Below are positions 56,100 to 64,000 of a stretch of 64,000 nt of DNA, piece after piece (within the stretch, counting starts at the first letter, position 1; each line of letters opens with the position of its first letter). A program made the translations under genes and the position numbers. The stretch comes from Cerasicoccus arenae (GTDB lineage: Bacteria > Verrucomicrobiota > Verrucomicrobiia > Opitutales > Cerasicoccaceae), in the NCBI RefSeq assembly GCF_014651635.1, contig NZ_BMXG01000005.1, positions 62,001 through 126,000 on the forward strand, written 5' to 3'. Below the pieces are notes generated by a model. It searched no databases. It had not been told where the DNA came from and saw only the letters and a list, made by a program, of their open reading frames with translations.

Positions 56100-56765
56100 T
56101 TAAGAATGTAAGTTAAACAGGTCGGTCAATTCAGCCCATTCGCTGTCGGGGTCCGCGCTGATACGCGCGATTTTATCATCCATGCCAGCCCATTCTTCTT
56201 CGGTGCAGAGTTCATAGCTATGGCCCCAAAAGTAGAATACTCCACATTCGGATGCTTTTGCTTGCTCGTATAGTGACCAGAATTCTTTGTTTAGAAAATG
56301 GCAATCTGCGTGGAAGAACATCGGGTCTTTTGGCACCCAGCACGGCGTTGCGTTTTTTGTTGTGCGGGCGTAGCAATGACCGGCTTCGCGGACGACTTCC
56401 GCGGTGGCTGCGTCACAATCACCATAGGGATAGACAAAGCCGTGTATTGGCTGTTGGAACCAGTCCTGTAAAATCTTGCGTGCATCGAATACTTCCGAAC
56501 GCCAGTCTTCCAGCGGTATCTCCGTCGGCCGTGGATGGCTCATGCTGTGGTTGGCGATGGTGAAGCCCGTGTAGACCTCGGCCAGTTCGCTACGGGCTAG
56601 GCGTTGAATTGTCTTACCCCATTTTTCGCTATGGCCGCCTTTCCGCTCAGCCTGATGCGTTTGCGGATTCAAATTAAAGGACGCTTTGGCAGCATGCTTG
56701 CGCAGTATTTCGATGAGGCGGATGTCGTCATTGACGCCGTCATCCCAGCATTGAACGATTTTCAT
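56100..56765 (-). CDS. Polysaccharide deacetylase family protein
   Basis: 221 residues, NodB-like (CE4). CWDDGVNDD holds the catalytic/metal Asp pair near the start, ANHSMSHPRPTEI the H-x3-H metal motif, and FVYPYGDCDAAT the R/Y-PYG motif. No signal peptide, so cytoplasmic or moonlighting, e.g. on soluble oligosaccharides. At the downstream end of the leftward cluster with transporter, esterase and regulator. Confidence 0.82.
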   Translation of the reverse strand: MKIVQCWDDGVNDDIRLIEILRKHAAKASFNLNPQTHQAERKGGHSEKWGKTIQRLARSELAEVYTGFTIANHSMSHPRPTEIPLEDWRSEVFDARKILQDWFQQPIHGFVYPYGDCDAATAEVVREAGHCYARTTKNATPCWVPKDPMFFHADCHFLNKEFWSLYEQAKASECGVFYFWGHSYELCTEEEWAGMDDKIARISADPDSEWAELTDLFNLHS

Positions 56766-57003
56766 AGGTTTCGATGGATTGAATTTAGCTACGTAGAAGC
56801 GGCATCATGCTGCTTACTTATTATGAATAGCTCTCTTCACGCCTACGACAAGCCACACTGACGAACTGCCCCGTATTTGACACGCAGCAACGCCTTCGCG
56901 CGTGGTTCCTGGCTCTGGTTGGGGCCACCTAGGGGTGCTGCGATAACGCCTTCAAACGAGTTGGCGAAACGGGTTTTGTCGATTGAAGTGCGTTGCTAGC
57001 GGT

Positions 57004-58737
57004 TTAGACATTTGAGGATTTGGCGCGGTATAGCATAAAAGCACCAAAACCTATCAGGAAAATGGATACCCAGCATACCGCTATTCGATCCGATGATGTC
57101 GTTGAAAAGAGAATCAACGGTAGGATGAGTGCGCCAACAACCGTGATTAGCCAGCCTAGTAAGCGCAACTGGGTGTGGTCATTGCCCTCACCAACCTCAG
57201 CGGCAAAGTCGACAGGTGTATGCATGCGTTCGAAAAACTCGGTAACCTTCGCTCGGTAGCGATCACTGCTAAGTTTCCAACCCAGACAAGAGAGGAGAAA
57301 GCCCGAGGCACTGGCTAGGGCGGTAATGGTCAATGTTTCCTGGAAAATAAATTCGTGACCGGCTTTTTGTAAGGCCGCCACGGTGAGTGATCCTCCTAGG
57401 CCGGTTGTCACCGAAGCAATCGCCGCCCAAGAGGGAGCGCGGCGAATCCACAAACCCAAAATCATGGGGACACTCATCGGGACGCCCAGATAGCTACCAA
57501 TCACCAACATGGTGTCAAAGATACCGTGTGTCTCACTCTGGGAAAAAAGATAAGCCACAAAGGTAATGATAAGCCCCAAGAACAGCGTCAGGACCTGCCC
57601 AACTCTCAGCCATTTCTCTTCATTGGCTTCAGCCTTCACTCGAAAAAGGCGTAATACAGCGGGGATGATGTCCTTAACCAAAATAGCGGCATTACGGTTT
57701 AGGCCAGTATCCATTGAACTCATTGTAGCGGCAAACATTGCTACGACCACTAGCCCGACTAATCCGATCGGCAAAAGCTCCAAGCTTGCTACTGCATAGG
57801 CTGCTTCAGCAGGCTTCGCGATATCGATGCTCTGCACGTGCCCATCAAAGAGTAGACGTGCAGTCATGGGGGGGATGAACCAGGCAAACATCCCCAACAA
57901 TGTAAGGATCATGGCCAGAAGAGCGGCTTTTTTTGCGGAAGCCCCATCTTTCACGGCGAAGTAGCGCGGTGCACTGCCGAGAGAGTTGGCCTCCAATGTG
58001 TTTTTGAGAAAAAATGCGGTTGCCCAGCCCCAAGTGTAAGCGCCTGCAAAGCGCTCGATGTTGTTAAACATTTTGTAGTCATTGGCTAGACCAGCCTTCG
58101 CTACTGCTGCTTGAAAGCCTTCGAAGCCACCAAGATGGTATAGGCATAAACCAGTTACTGCCAAGGTCATGGGGATCAAGATTAGGCTCTGGAGAAAGTC
58201 CGTCGCCATGACTGCCCAATTGCCACCGCTGGTCGAGTAAACCAGCACCACGATACCAATCACAACGATAACTGTTTCCACCTTTAGGCCAAAAACTGCA
58301 GAACTGAAAATTGCTAGGCCATAGAGGTGTAGCGCCGCGTAGAGCACTCCGAGAAGAATACCGAACGCTGCGTATAACTGTTGGGTGCCTGGGCCGAAGC
58401 GATCGCGGATAACCTCCGGACCAGTCGTCAAACGCAGTTGACGGAACCATGGCGCGAAAAAGAGAAAATTCAGTAAGAAGCCAGCGGCATTTCCCAGGTA
58501 AATTATCAGGCAGCTAAACCCTGATTCATAGGCTACCCCCGCCGCGCCAGTGAAAGTCCAGGCGCTAAAGGACGCCATGAAAGCACTCATGCCGACTAAC
58601 CACCAAGTTGCCTTACATCCGCCGCGAAAGTAGTCATTGGCGTTACGATTGAGCCGCTTGAAAAGGAGGCCCACCGCCAACATGAGAACGAGATAAGCTC
58701 CGATGACGACATACTCGACCGGATGTAGGTTTTGCAT
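57004..58737 (-). CDS. Sodium:solute symporter family protein
   Basis: 577 residues, about 13-14 transmembrane helices of the LeuT-like SSS fold. FRGGCKATWWLVGMSAFMASFSAWTFTGAAG (first-helix Na/substrate region), VYSTSGGNWAVMATDFLQSLIL and MFAATMSSMDTGLNRNAAI (helix 8/9 Na site with Ser/Thr) are typical. ATG at 58737 is used; the frame reaches back to 58791 but would overlap the SGNH gene. Substrate unknown; a sugar or sugar acid is likely from the neighbouring genes. Confidence 0.9.
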   Translation of the reverse strand: MQNLHPVEYVVIGAYLVLMLAVGLLFKRLNRNANDYFRGGCKATWWLVGMSAFMASFSAWTFTGAAGVAYESGFSCLIIYLGNAAGFLLNFLFFAPWFRQLRLTTGPEVIRDRFGPGTQQLYAAFGILLGVLYAALHLYGLAIFSSAVFGLKVETVIVVIGIVVLVYSTSGGNWAVMATDFLQSLILIPMTLAVTGLCLYHLGGFEGFQAAVAKAGLANDYKMFNNIERFAGAYTWGWATAFFLKNTLEANSLGSAPRYFAVKDGASAKKAALLAMILTLLGMFAWFIPPMTARLLFDGHVQSIDIAKPAEAAYAVASLELLPIGLVGLVVVAMFAATMSSMDTGLNRNAAILVKDIIPAVLRLFRVKAEANEEKWLRVGQVLTLFLGLIITFVAYLFSQSETHGIFDTMLVIGSYLGVPMSVPMILGLWIRRAPSWAAIASVTTGLGGSLTVAALQKAGHEFIFQETLTITALASASGFLLSCLGWKLSSDRYRAKVTEFFERMHTPVDFAAEVGEGNDHTQLRLLGWLITVVGALILPLILFSTTSSDRIAVCWVSIFLIGFGAFMLYRAKSSNV

Positions 58738-58780
58738 TGCAATCGTTCGTTTAGGAAAAAGGCCGAGTAATACGCTCAGC

Positions 58781-60034
58781 TCAATTGCCAACTTTGGCTT
58801 TGTTGACAGCCTTCAGGACTTGAGGGGCCATTATGTCATAGCCTTTGTCGTTGGGGTGGAGTCCGTCGTTGGCTAGATCCGCCGGTAGTTGGCCATTCTC
58901 ATCCACCATCAAAGAGAACAAATCAAGGTAGACTGCGTCTTCCTCGGTGGCAATTCGACTGAGCCCCTCATTGATCTTCAAAATCCGTTCGGGAGGACGT
59001 AGTTCACTGCGCTCTAGCCGCGCTTCGCGATCCTTGTGGTAGTCGGATATAGGTAGGATTGAACAGATGATGAGCTTAATTCCTTGCTCCTTACAGCGCA
59101 CAGCCATGGCACGCACATTGTCGAGGACTGCTTGATTTGAGTATCCCTTAGCTATGTCGTTGGTCCCGCCCAGAAACCATACCACCGAGGGTTGTAATGC
59201 GAGCACATCCTGCTCTAGGCGAGCACGCATCTGGCTGGTATCTTGTCCGCCAATGCCACGATTAATAAATCCCTCTTCAGGGAAATAATCATCGAGCTTC
59301 CATATGTCTGTAATCGAGTCCCCATAGAAAACGACCCGCTGTTCGCCAGGTGCTGGTGCCGCAAGATTTGCGTTCTCCTCCTCATAACGGCGGAGCTGGT
59401 CCGGGTCGGGCAAGGAGTCAGCCGCGTTTTCTGGTCCGTCAATCACTACCACGGAAAGGTCGTCGAACCAGACCGTGCCCGAGCTTTCAAAAAGAAAGAG
59501 GTCCAAAATCATTCGATTGGCTTCTTCGGGCACGATGACTTCAGTTGAAAAATATTCCCAGTCAAAGGTGTTGCTGGCTGACTTGAGAAAACCACTTTGG
59601 GCGTAGGCTTTTTTCTGTGCCTGAGTGTCCTCAGTGTTGCCGAATCCCAAGCGTGCGACTGCCCCCGGGCTTTTGCCACGAGGGTTCAAATCCTTCCCTT
59701 TCATCCAACCGGAAAACCGAAGAGTTTGACCGGGAAGAAATGGCATACGTGATTGGTTAACCGCTAAGCGCACAGGCTCATCTGATGAAAGCCGTAAGGA
59801 ATACTCCCCCGAGTGTGCCTCGGTTTCATCCTGTGCAATGACGCTTGGGCTTCCCTTCACCAGCCCCATTGGGTTCGAGGCTGGTGGGGTCGGGAAATAC
59901 ATGCCATAATAACGCACCTTCGTTTTCGGGTCACTGGCCTCGAAAGAGGGGTTTTGCACCAAGTTATCCGCAGCAAGGCAGAACGTGATGCTTGAGATGA
60001 AGAGAAGGCAAACGGTGCTTTTTTTGGTATCCAT
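58781..60034 (-). CDS. Secreted SGNH-hydrolase with N-terminal binding domain
   Basis: 417 residues. Signal peptide MDTKKSTVCLLFISSITFCLA. Residues about 24-190: a CenC/CBM4-9-like jelly roll (NLVQNPSFEASDP, SGEYSLRLSSDEP, VWFDDLSVVVID). Residues about 215-410: GDSL/SGNH esterase with block I FYGDSITDIW (Ser), block II NRGIGGQDTSQM (Gly), block III LGGTNDIAKG (Asn) and block V DGLHPNDKGYDIM (Asp-His). Likely a carbohydrate acetylesterase acting outside the cytoplasm. ATG at 60034 gives the signal peptide; an ATG at 60079 would lengthen it. Confidence 0.88.
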   Translation of the reverse strand: MDTKKSTVCLLFISSITFCLAADNLVQNPSFEASDPKTKVRYYGMYFPTPPASNPMGLVKGSPSVIAQDETEAHSGEYSLRLSSDEPVRLAVNQSRMPFLPGQTLRFSGWMKGKDLNPRGKSPGAVARLGFGNTEDTQAQKKAYAQSGFLKSASNTFDWEYFSTEVIVPEEANRMILDLFLFESSGTVWFDDLSVVVIDGPENAADSLPDPDQLRRYEEENANLAAPAPGEQRVVFYGDSITDIWKLDDYFPEEGFINRGIGGQDTSQMRARLEQDVLALQPSVVWFLGGTNDIAKGYSNQAVLDNVRAMAVRCKEQGIKLIICSILPISDYHKDREARLERSELRPPERILKINEGLSRIATEEDAVYLDLFSLMVDENGQLPADLANDGLHPNDKGYDIMAPQVLKAVNKAKVGN

Positions 60035-60097
60035 TAATGACGTTTTTAGATAAGTAAGTGCGTTACCCCATGCTTTCATGGGATTTCAATAAGCGTT

Positions 60098-60130
60098 GTT
60101 GGCATTACCGAGGGTTTACTCGGTACCAAC
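60098..60130. other. Inverted repeat between PEP-CTERM and SGNH genes
   Basis: A 7-bp perfect stem TACCGAG/CTCGGTA with a 6-base loop, extended after a 3-base bulge by GTTGG/CCAAC. No T run on either strand. It could slow transcription between the two leftward genes or be an operator. Confidence 0.45.
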
Positions 60131-60147
60131 TCAAGAGATGCCAAACG

Positions 60148-60957
60148 TTATTGGTTGGCACGCTTGCGGCGATAGGCTACTACCAAGAAGCCAAGAGCAC
60201 CGGCAAGAATCGCGTAATTGCTGGATTCAGGTATTACGGCAACAGAGTTGACGTTCAGGTTATCCACGAAAAGAGTCCCAGTGAATGGATCGGCCTTAGC
60301 CGTGTAGTTGAATGTGGCAATCGCCACGCCCGTGGCTAGGCCACCTGCGCCAGCCAAATCATCGCCGACCAATGTGCCATTGAGGTAGACATCCATCGTG
60401 TGAGATGCGACGGAACCACCGGCATAGTTGTAAATCGTATTGTCATTGTTGAAGACGATATCCAAAGAATTGGTCACATCTTTGCTATAAGTCGTGATGG
60501 TTCCACCATTAGGATCGACACCATTTCCAGAGCTTAGGAAAAGATTGCCATCGTCAATGAATACACCAAAGGCAGTACTACTATTGCCGGCCCCGCTGCC
60601 TAAGCGTAGGCTCCAACCACGACCTGAGTGAGCTTCGCCAGATGGATCATTGAATTGCATGCTGAATTGACCGTTCAACGTTCCGGTGAAGTTGGTAGCT
60701 CGCGCGATCATATTAGACGAAAAATTTATCAGCGAGAGCTGCCCATACTGATTGCCAGTAGAAAAGAGATTAGACGAATCTGTTTGAGCGGTTAGAATGT
60801 CAGCAGGATCTAATGCCTGCCAATTTCCTCCAGTGGGAACGTTCTGAGCCGGAGTATAAGACTCAAAGTTTTCCGTGAAAAGGACCGTGGCGTGAGTTAA
60901 AACTGGCACGAACAGAAGTGGGGCCAAGACGATCGATTTGATGTGGTTTGTTTTCAT
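60148..60957 (-). CDS. Secreted PEP-CTERM protein, jelly-roll type
   Basis: 269 residues. Signal peptide (about 1-23, SIVLAPLLFVPVLTHA), then a lectin/LamG-like beta sandwich (LFTENFESYTPAQNVPTGGNW, WSLRLGSGAGNSSTAFGVFID, TMDVYLNGTLVGDDLAGAGGL). Tail VIPESSNYAILAGALGFLVVA then YRRKR is a PEP-CTERM variant with PES in place of PEP. It is a paralogue of the protein encoded just upstream (61054-61845), from which it differs by having the sorting tail. Confidence 0.85.
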   Translation of the reverse strand: MKTNHIKSIVLAPLLFVPVLTHATVLFTENFESYTPAQNVPTGGNWQALDPADILTAQTDSSNLFSTGNQYGQLSLINFSSNMIARATNFTGTLNGQFSMQFNDPSGEAHSGRGWSLRLGSGAGNSSTAFGVFIDDGNLFLSSGNGVDPNGGTITTYSKDVTNSLDIVFNNDNTIYNYAGGSVASHTMDVYLNGTLVGDDLAGAGGLATGVAIATFNYTAKADPFTGTLFVDNLNVNSVAVIPESSNYAILAGALGFLVVAYRRKRANQ

Positions 60958-61053
60958 TGGTTATGTTGTTGGGGTTTGGGTATCGATTGATATGTTTTTT
61001 GGATGTGTTTCAAAGCGTTAAACGCAGGTAATGGTAGAGGGAGAAGGAGTGTA

Positions 61054-61845
61054 CTAGGAACCCAGAGGCGGCAAATTTTTCAGCGATCCCATCGACACTT
61101 CACCAATTAAAAGCGTGCCAACAAAATCAAGTTCTGGGTCGGGCTTAGACTTGCTGGTGAAGTCGAAAGAACGAATTGGCTCTCCTGCCCCGAGACCACC
61201 GCAAGCTGTGATTGCTTGGGCAACTCGTTTTTGATCTAGCCAAACATCCATCGTCTGAGGCGGTAGGTTGCCAGCGGAGTAAGATATATCGCTTTGCGAA
61301 TTGTTGAAAACGATGACCAGTTCATGCGCCTGATCGAGCCTGTATGAGGCGACGGTATCACCATTGGGCTCAACTGCTTTGCTGGAGCAAGGAATGAGAT
61401 TCCCATTTTGGATCGATAAGGCGAATGCCGTATTTCTGTTTCCGGGCGATTGGCTGATCCGAAGTATAAACCCACCACCTTGATGTGGGGCATCCCTTGG
61501 ATCTGCGAAAGTGCAACGAACGAAGCCAGCCTCTCCGACATCAACCGAGTATGGCCAAAGGCGAAAAAAAACGTTGTTTTCCCTGCTGATGTCGGAGATC
61601 TCCAGCATTTTTTTGAAGCTGCTACTACTAAAATGGTGTTCGGTATCTTGCCGTACGACTGAGTAGATCCCCTGAGCCGGATCTTGGCTCTGGGTTTTCC
61701 AAATCTTCTGTGCCCCCTGGCTTTCCATCAAAGGCTCGTTCGCCGTGTAGCCGTCGAAATCACACTGAAATTCAGGGGCGGCGCAAAGGGAGGAAGATAT
61801 GCTTAATAGCAATAAGCAAGGGATAAGGGTTATTCGGGCTGTCAT
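61054..61845 (-). CDS. Secreted protein, anchor-less paralogue of the PEP-CTERM neighbour
   Basis: 263 residues with a signal peptide (ITLIPCLLLLSISSSLCA). The body aligns by eye with the 60148-60957 product: GGGFILRISQSPGNRNTAFALSIQNGNL, ELVIVFNNSQSDISYSAGNLPPQTMDVWLDQ and LDFVGTLLIGEVSMGSL have direct counterparts. It ends soon after, without hydrophobic helix or basic tail, so it would be released rather than sorted. Function unknown; a sugar-binding or enzyme-accessory role is a guess from the fold. Confidence 0.8.
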   Translation of the reverse strand: MTARITLIPCLLLLSISSSLCAAPEFQCDFDGYTANEPLMESQGAQKIWKTQSQDPAQGIYSVVRQDTEHHFSSSSFKKMLEISDISRENNVFFRLWPYSVDVGEAGFVRCTFADPRDAPHQGGGFILRISQSPGNRNTAFALSIQNGNLIPCSSKAVEPNGDTVASYRLDQAHELVIVFNNSQSDISYSAGNLPPQTMDVWLDQKRVAQAITACGGLGAGEPIRSFDFTSKSKPDPELDFVGTLLIGEVSMGSLKNLPPLGS

Positions 61846-61866
61846 GCTTTTTGAGATTAGGGATAG

Positions 61867-62952
61867 TCAAGTTGAGCGGGCGTAGATTTCCCGGTTGATA
61901 ATCGCTCGGACCCGTTCATTATTAAGAAAACGACGGATGTTCGCCAATGCAAATTGACCGCAGTGCTCATACAAATCAGATGTTGGTCCGCCAATGTGAG
62001 GTGAGCGCAGTATCGTTGGTGCGTTCCATAAGGGGTCATCTGGAGACAATGGTTCTCGAGTTGTAACATCAGTCGCGACGCGCAACCGATTTTCTGCGGC
62101 CAGTCGTATAAGGGCCGATTCATCAACAAGTGCTCCGCGACCTACATTGACGAATATGGCGTCTTCGGGCAGACTTGACAAAAGTTCTTCCGTGACTGAT
62201 CCCCTCGTCTTTTCAGTAAGCGCTTCGCACTCGATCAGAATATCATTGTCGGCAAAAAGTGATTTCAGGTCACTAGCCGAATCAAGGCCATTCTTCTCAA
62301 TTTCTTCCGATGGGACCGCATGAGAATAGGCGCTCATCTTGACGCCAAATGGGCGCAATAGATGCACGATTTGCTTGGCAATATTGCCAAATCCGTGGAT
62401 GCCCACTCGTTTCTCGCGGAGGGTGCGAGTTCGTATTGTCGTATGGCGATTCGAATAGCCTCCTATATAACTTTCTGCTGGAGGATGCCATTTGGTCAAA
62501 TTACGGGCGCAAGCGAGGACCAGCATCACTGCGTGCTCCGCGACTGATACAGCCGCCAGTGTGCCCCAATTGGTGACGAGGACTCCGCGATCGATCAATT
62601 CTACTGGCAGGAATGACCGAACCGAACCACTCAAATGACAGATGTATTCGGCTTTGAACCAAGAGTTCTCTATTATATCGTTACTAAGCCTTGGCGTTGC
62701 CCATCCGGTGACAATAATGCTGGGCTCAAAATGGCGAATGAGTTTTGACCAGTTATCGCCGCTAAGCTCGTTATCGGAGGCATAGTGGATATCCGCCTGC
62801 AAGCCTTCTACATTAATGCCTTGCGGGAAAAACTTTTCAACATCCAGCGTAGTCAAAGCGAACAGAATGCGATGCCTCACCCGACTGTCGCCAGCACTTG
62901 GCTCAAGCTGGGCTGTATCTCCAATGGTTTGCTTAGGGGAAACACTATGCAT
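61867..62952 (-). CDS. D-isomer-specific 2-hydroxyacid dehydrogenase family protein
   Basis: 361 residues. NAD-binding fingerprint VGIHGFGNIAKQIV, catalytic Arg in NVGRGALVDES, acidic residue in DVTTREPLSPDDP and His in LRSPHIGGPTS. The N-terminal about 25 residues extend past the normal domain start. It lies between a LacI-type regulator and the secreted paralogue pair on one strand; a role in oxidising or reducing a sugar-derived hydroxy acid is plausible. Confidence 0.87.
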   Translation of the reverse strand: MHSVSPKQTIGDTAQLEPSAGDSRVRHRILFALTTLDVEKFFPQGINVEGLQADIHYASDNELSGDNWSKLIRHFEPSIIVTGWATPRLSNDIIENSWFKAEYICHLSGSVRSFLPVELIDRGVLVTNWGTLAAVSVAEHAVMLVLACARNLTKWHPPAESYIGGYSNRHTTIRTRTLREKRVGIHGFGNIAKQIVHLLRPFGVKMSAYSHAVPSEEIEKNGLDSASDLKSLFADNDILIECEALTEKTRGSVTEELLSSLPEDAIFVNVGRGALVDESALIRLAAENRLRVATDVTTREPLSPDDPLWNAPTILRSPHIGGPTSDLYEHCGQFALANIRRFLNNERVRAIINREIYARST

Positions 62953-63047
62953 GGCCAGAATGTATAGGCCATCTTGACCTGCTGCAAAAGACCTAGATTA
63001 CACACACAGGCGAGTGGAGGGCTTATGGCATCCGTAAAAGCTTATTG

Positions 63048-64000
63048 TTACGGCTTCTTTATCAACGGTGGCAGGGTCTTCCCTTCGCTCCATACTCCCT
63101 CGATATGAAGCCTCTGGACCCGTTTAGGGATTCCACGCTGCCCTCGCATGACCATGGTAGTCAACTGATCAATTGCCACCTCACCAATGTGGAACGAGTC
63201 TTCAAAAACGCCCGCTAAGTTAGATTTATTCGTGTAAAGCAATGGACAGGCCAACCCTATGTTTTCTGGGATACTAAGCTTGTTTTCATCAAGGTGCCTT
63301 AGCACCAAATTGTCCCCGATGACAACTGCTTCAGGACGATTTTTCCAGACCCATTGGTGAAAGCTATGCATGTTCTCCCATTCATAATCAAACACGATGG
63401 GCTTTTCGCCGATTTGATATTGAGCTGCGAGATAGCCTGCTAGGAAATTATGATCCGCCCGCTCATCATGAGAACGATGAAAGGCAAATGCGATTTTCCG
63501 GTAGCCGAGCTGATGCATCTGTCTCATCGTTTGGGCCATTGCACGAAACTGCGTCGAGGTCACCGTGTGCAACGCTGGTTTGATGAGGGAGTAGCCAAAG
63601 GTCACAAAACAAAAATGGTCCCAAGGGAAGTCAATCACACTGCTCCCCTCAGGCTGTGGGCACAATAGGACGCCATTAATGTTCCGAGCACGAAAGATTG
63701 ATGCAATCCGTTTCGGGCTAATCACATTTTTATCCAGCTCAAACACCTCCAATTGATAGCCATGAGAAATTGCGCGGCTTTTGGCTCCCTCGTAATAAAG
63801 CCGAAACGTTTCGATCGCTTTCCAGTAGTATTGTTCGGAGCTAACAACTAACCATGCCAGCGTACCCTGATAGCTCCGTTTCTGCATACGCCCTCGGTAG
63901 CTGGCCAGCGCAGACAGCATGGGATCAGGCTGATAGCCTACCTCTTCAGCTGCCCGAAAAATACGCTCACGCGTCGCAACGGGAATGCTGGGGTGCTGCT
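63048..64000 (-). CDS. LacI-family transcriptional regulator (5' end outside window)
   Basis: The frame stays open to the right edge. Upstream of the Met at 63920 it reads HPSIPVATRERIFRAAEEVG then YQPDPMLSALASYRGRMQ, the second half of a LacI helix-turn-helix and hinge, so the start is beyond base 64000. The effector domain follows (GTLAWLVVSSEQYYWKAIETF, NINGVLLCPQPEGS, SIPENIGLACPLLYTNKSNLAG). Likely controls the leftward gene set 63-56 kb. Inducer unknown. Confidence 0.88.
   Translation of the reverse strand, partial: QHPSIPVATRERIFRAAEEVGYQPDPMLSALASYRGRMQKRSYQGTLAWLVVSSEQYYWKAIETFRLYYEGAKSRAISHGYQLEVFELDKNVISPKRIASIFRARNINGVLLCPQPEGSSVIDFPWDHFCFVTFGYSLIKPALHTVTSTQFRAMAQTMRQMHQLGYRKIAFAFHRSHDERADHNFLAGYLAAQYQIGEKPIVFDYEWENMHSFHQWVWKNRPEAVVIGDNLVLRHLDENKLSIPENIGLACPLLYTNKSNLAGVFEDSFHIGEVAIDQLTTMVMRGQRGIPKRVQRLHIEGVWSEGKTLPPLIKKP

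Noticed and set aside
59685-59706. GGTTCAAATCC, resembling a tRNA T-arm
   Set aside because: It lies inside the SGNH gene in frame and no cloverleaf can be formed around it.
63032-63053. CCGTAA...TTACGG inverted repeat at the end of the LacI gene
   Set aside because: Weak 6-bp stem that includes the stop codon and has no T run; not convincing as a terminator or operator.

Overview
The window looks like a chromosomal segment of a verrucomicrobium, most likely from the marine Opitutae/Puniceicoccales side. This is inferred from gene content; no marker RNA gene is present. The pointers are three small secreted proteins with PEP-CTERM tails, a pilMNOPQ-type locus whose order and protein types resemble the Akkermansia Amuc_1098-Amuc_1102 cluster (recalled, not searched), a very large Ig-like repeat protein, and an L-arabinose operon. 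No tRNA, rRNA, CRISPR array, phage or transposase gene was recognised.

Layout. 0-5 kb: the 3' end of a propionyl-CoA synthetase gene; a phage-shock unit pspA-pspB-pspC read leftward, with a divergent PspF-like sigma-54 activator and a candidate sigma-54 promoter between them; a 2-hydroxyacid dehydrogenase and a small membrane protein. 5-8 kb: pyruvate dehydrogenase E1 alpha and beta, closed by a clear terminator, and a Nudix hydrolase. 8-20.4 kb: a rightward type IV pilus assembly operon (secreted protein, PilM-PilN fusion, PilO-position protein, PilP-position protein, PilQ secretin) followed by a 1627-residue surface protein and a strong terminator. 20-30 kb: housekeeping genes (5'-3' exonuclease, response regulator, Bcp peroxiredoxin, hisG, metX, FecR-domain protein, SRPBCC protein, exchanger-like membrane protein, a PEP-CTERM protein, a DUF2007/zinc-finger protein, tyrS). 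30-38.6 kb: a GT-C type glycosyltransferase, a PEP-CTERM protein, a peroxiredoxin, aconitase, a STAS-domain protein and a hybrid histidine kinase whose sensor is an ethylene-receptor-like membrane domain. 38.6-43.7 kb: leftward lacI-type regulator, araB, araA, araD. 43.7-49 kb: a secreted trypsin-like protease, then cysC-cysD-cysN for sulfate activation. 49-56 kb: a fused hydantoinase/5-oxoprolinase, a histone-deacetylase-family protein, a lysine/alanine-rich histone H1-like protein and an aminotransferase. 56-64 kb: a leftward carbohydrate-type locus (LacI regulator, hydroxyacid dehydrogenase, two paralogous secreted proteins of which one has a PEP-CTERM tail, SGNH esterase with a binding domain, sodium:solute symporter, polysaccharide deacetylase).

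Three themes stand out. First, the pilus operon keeps the classical M-N-O-P-Q order but fuses M and N and carries an adhesin-like giant protein at its end. Second, the window is rich in long G/C mononucleotide tracts (8 to 28 bases), several inside intact genes (metX, the protease, the hydantoinase) and others in promoter or ribosome-binding regions; they may be slippage-prone contingency sites. Third, the ethylene-receptor-like kinase keeps the Tyr, Cys and His of the plant receptor's copper/ethylene site at identical spacing but has Asn in place of the conserved Asp.
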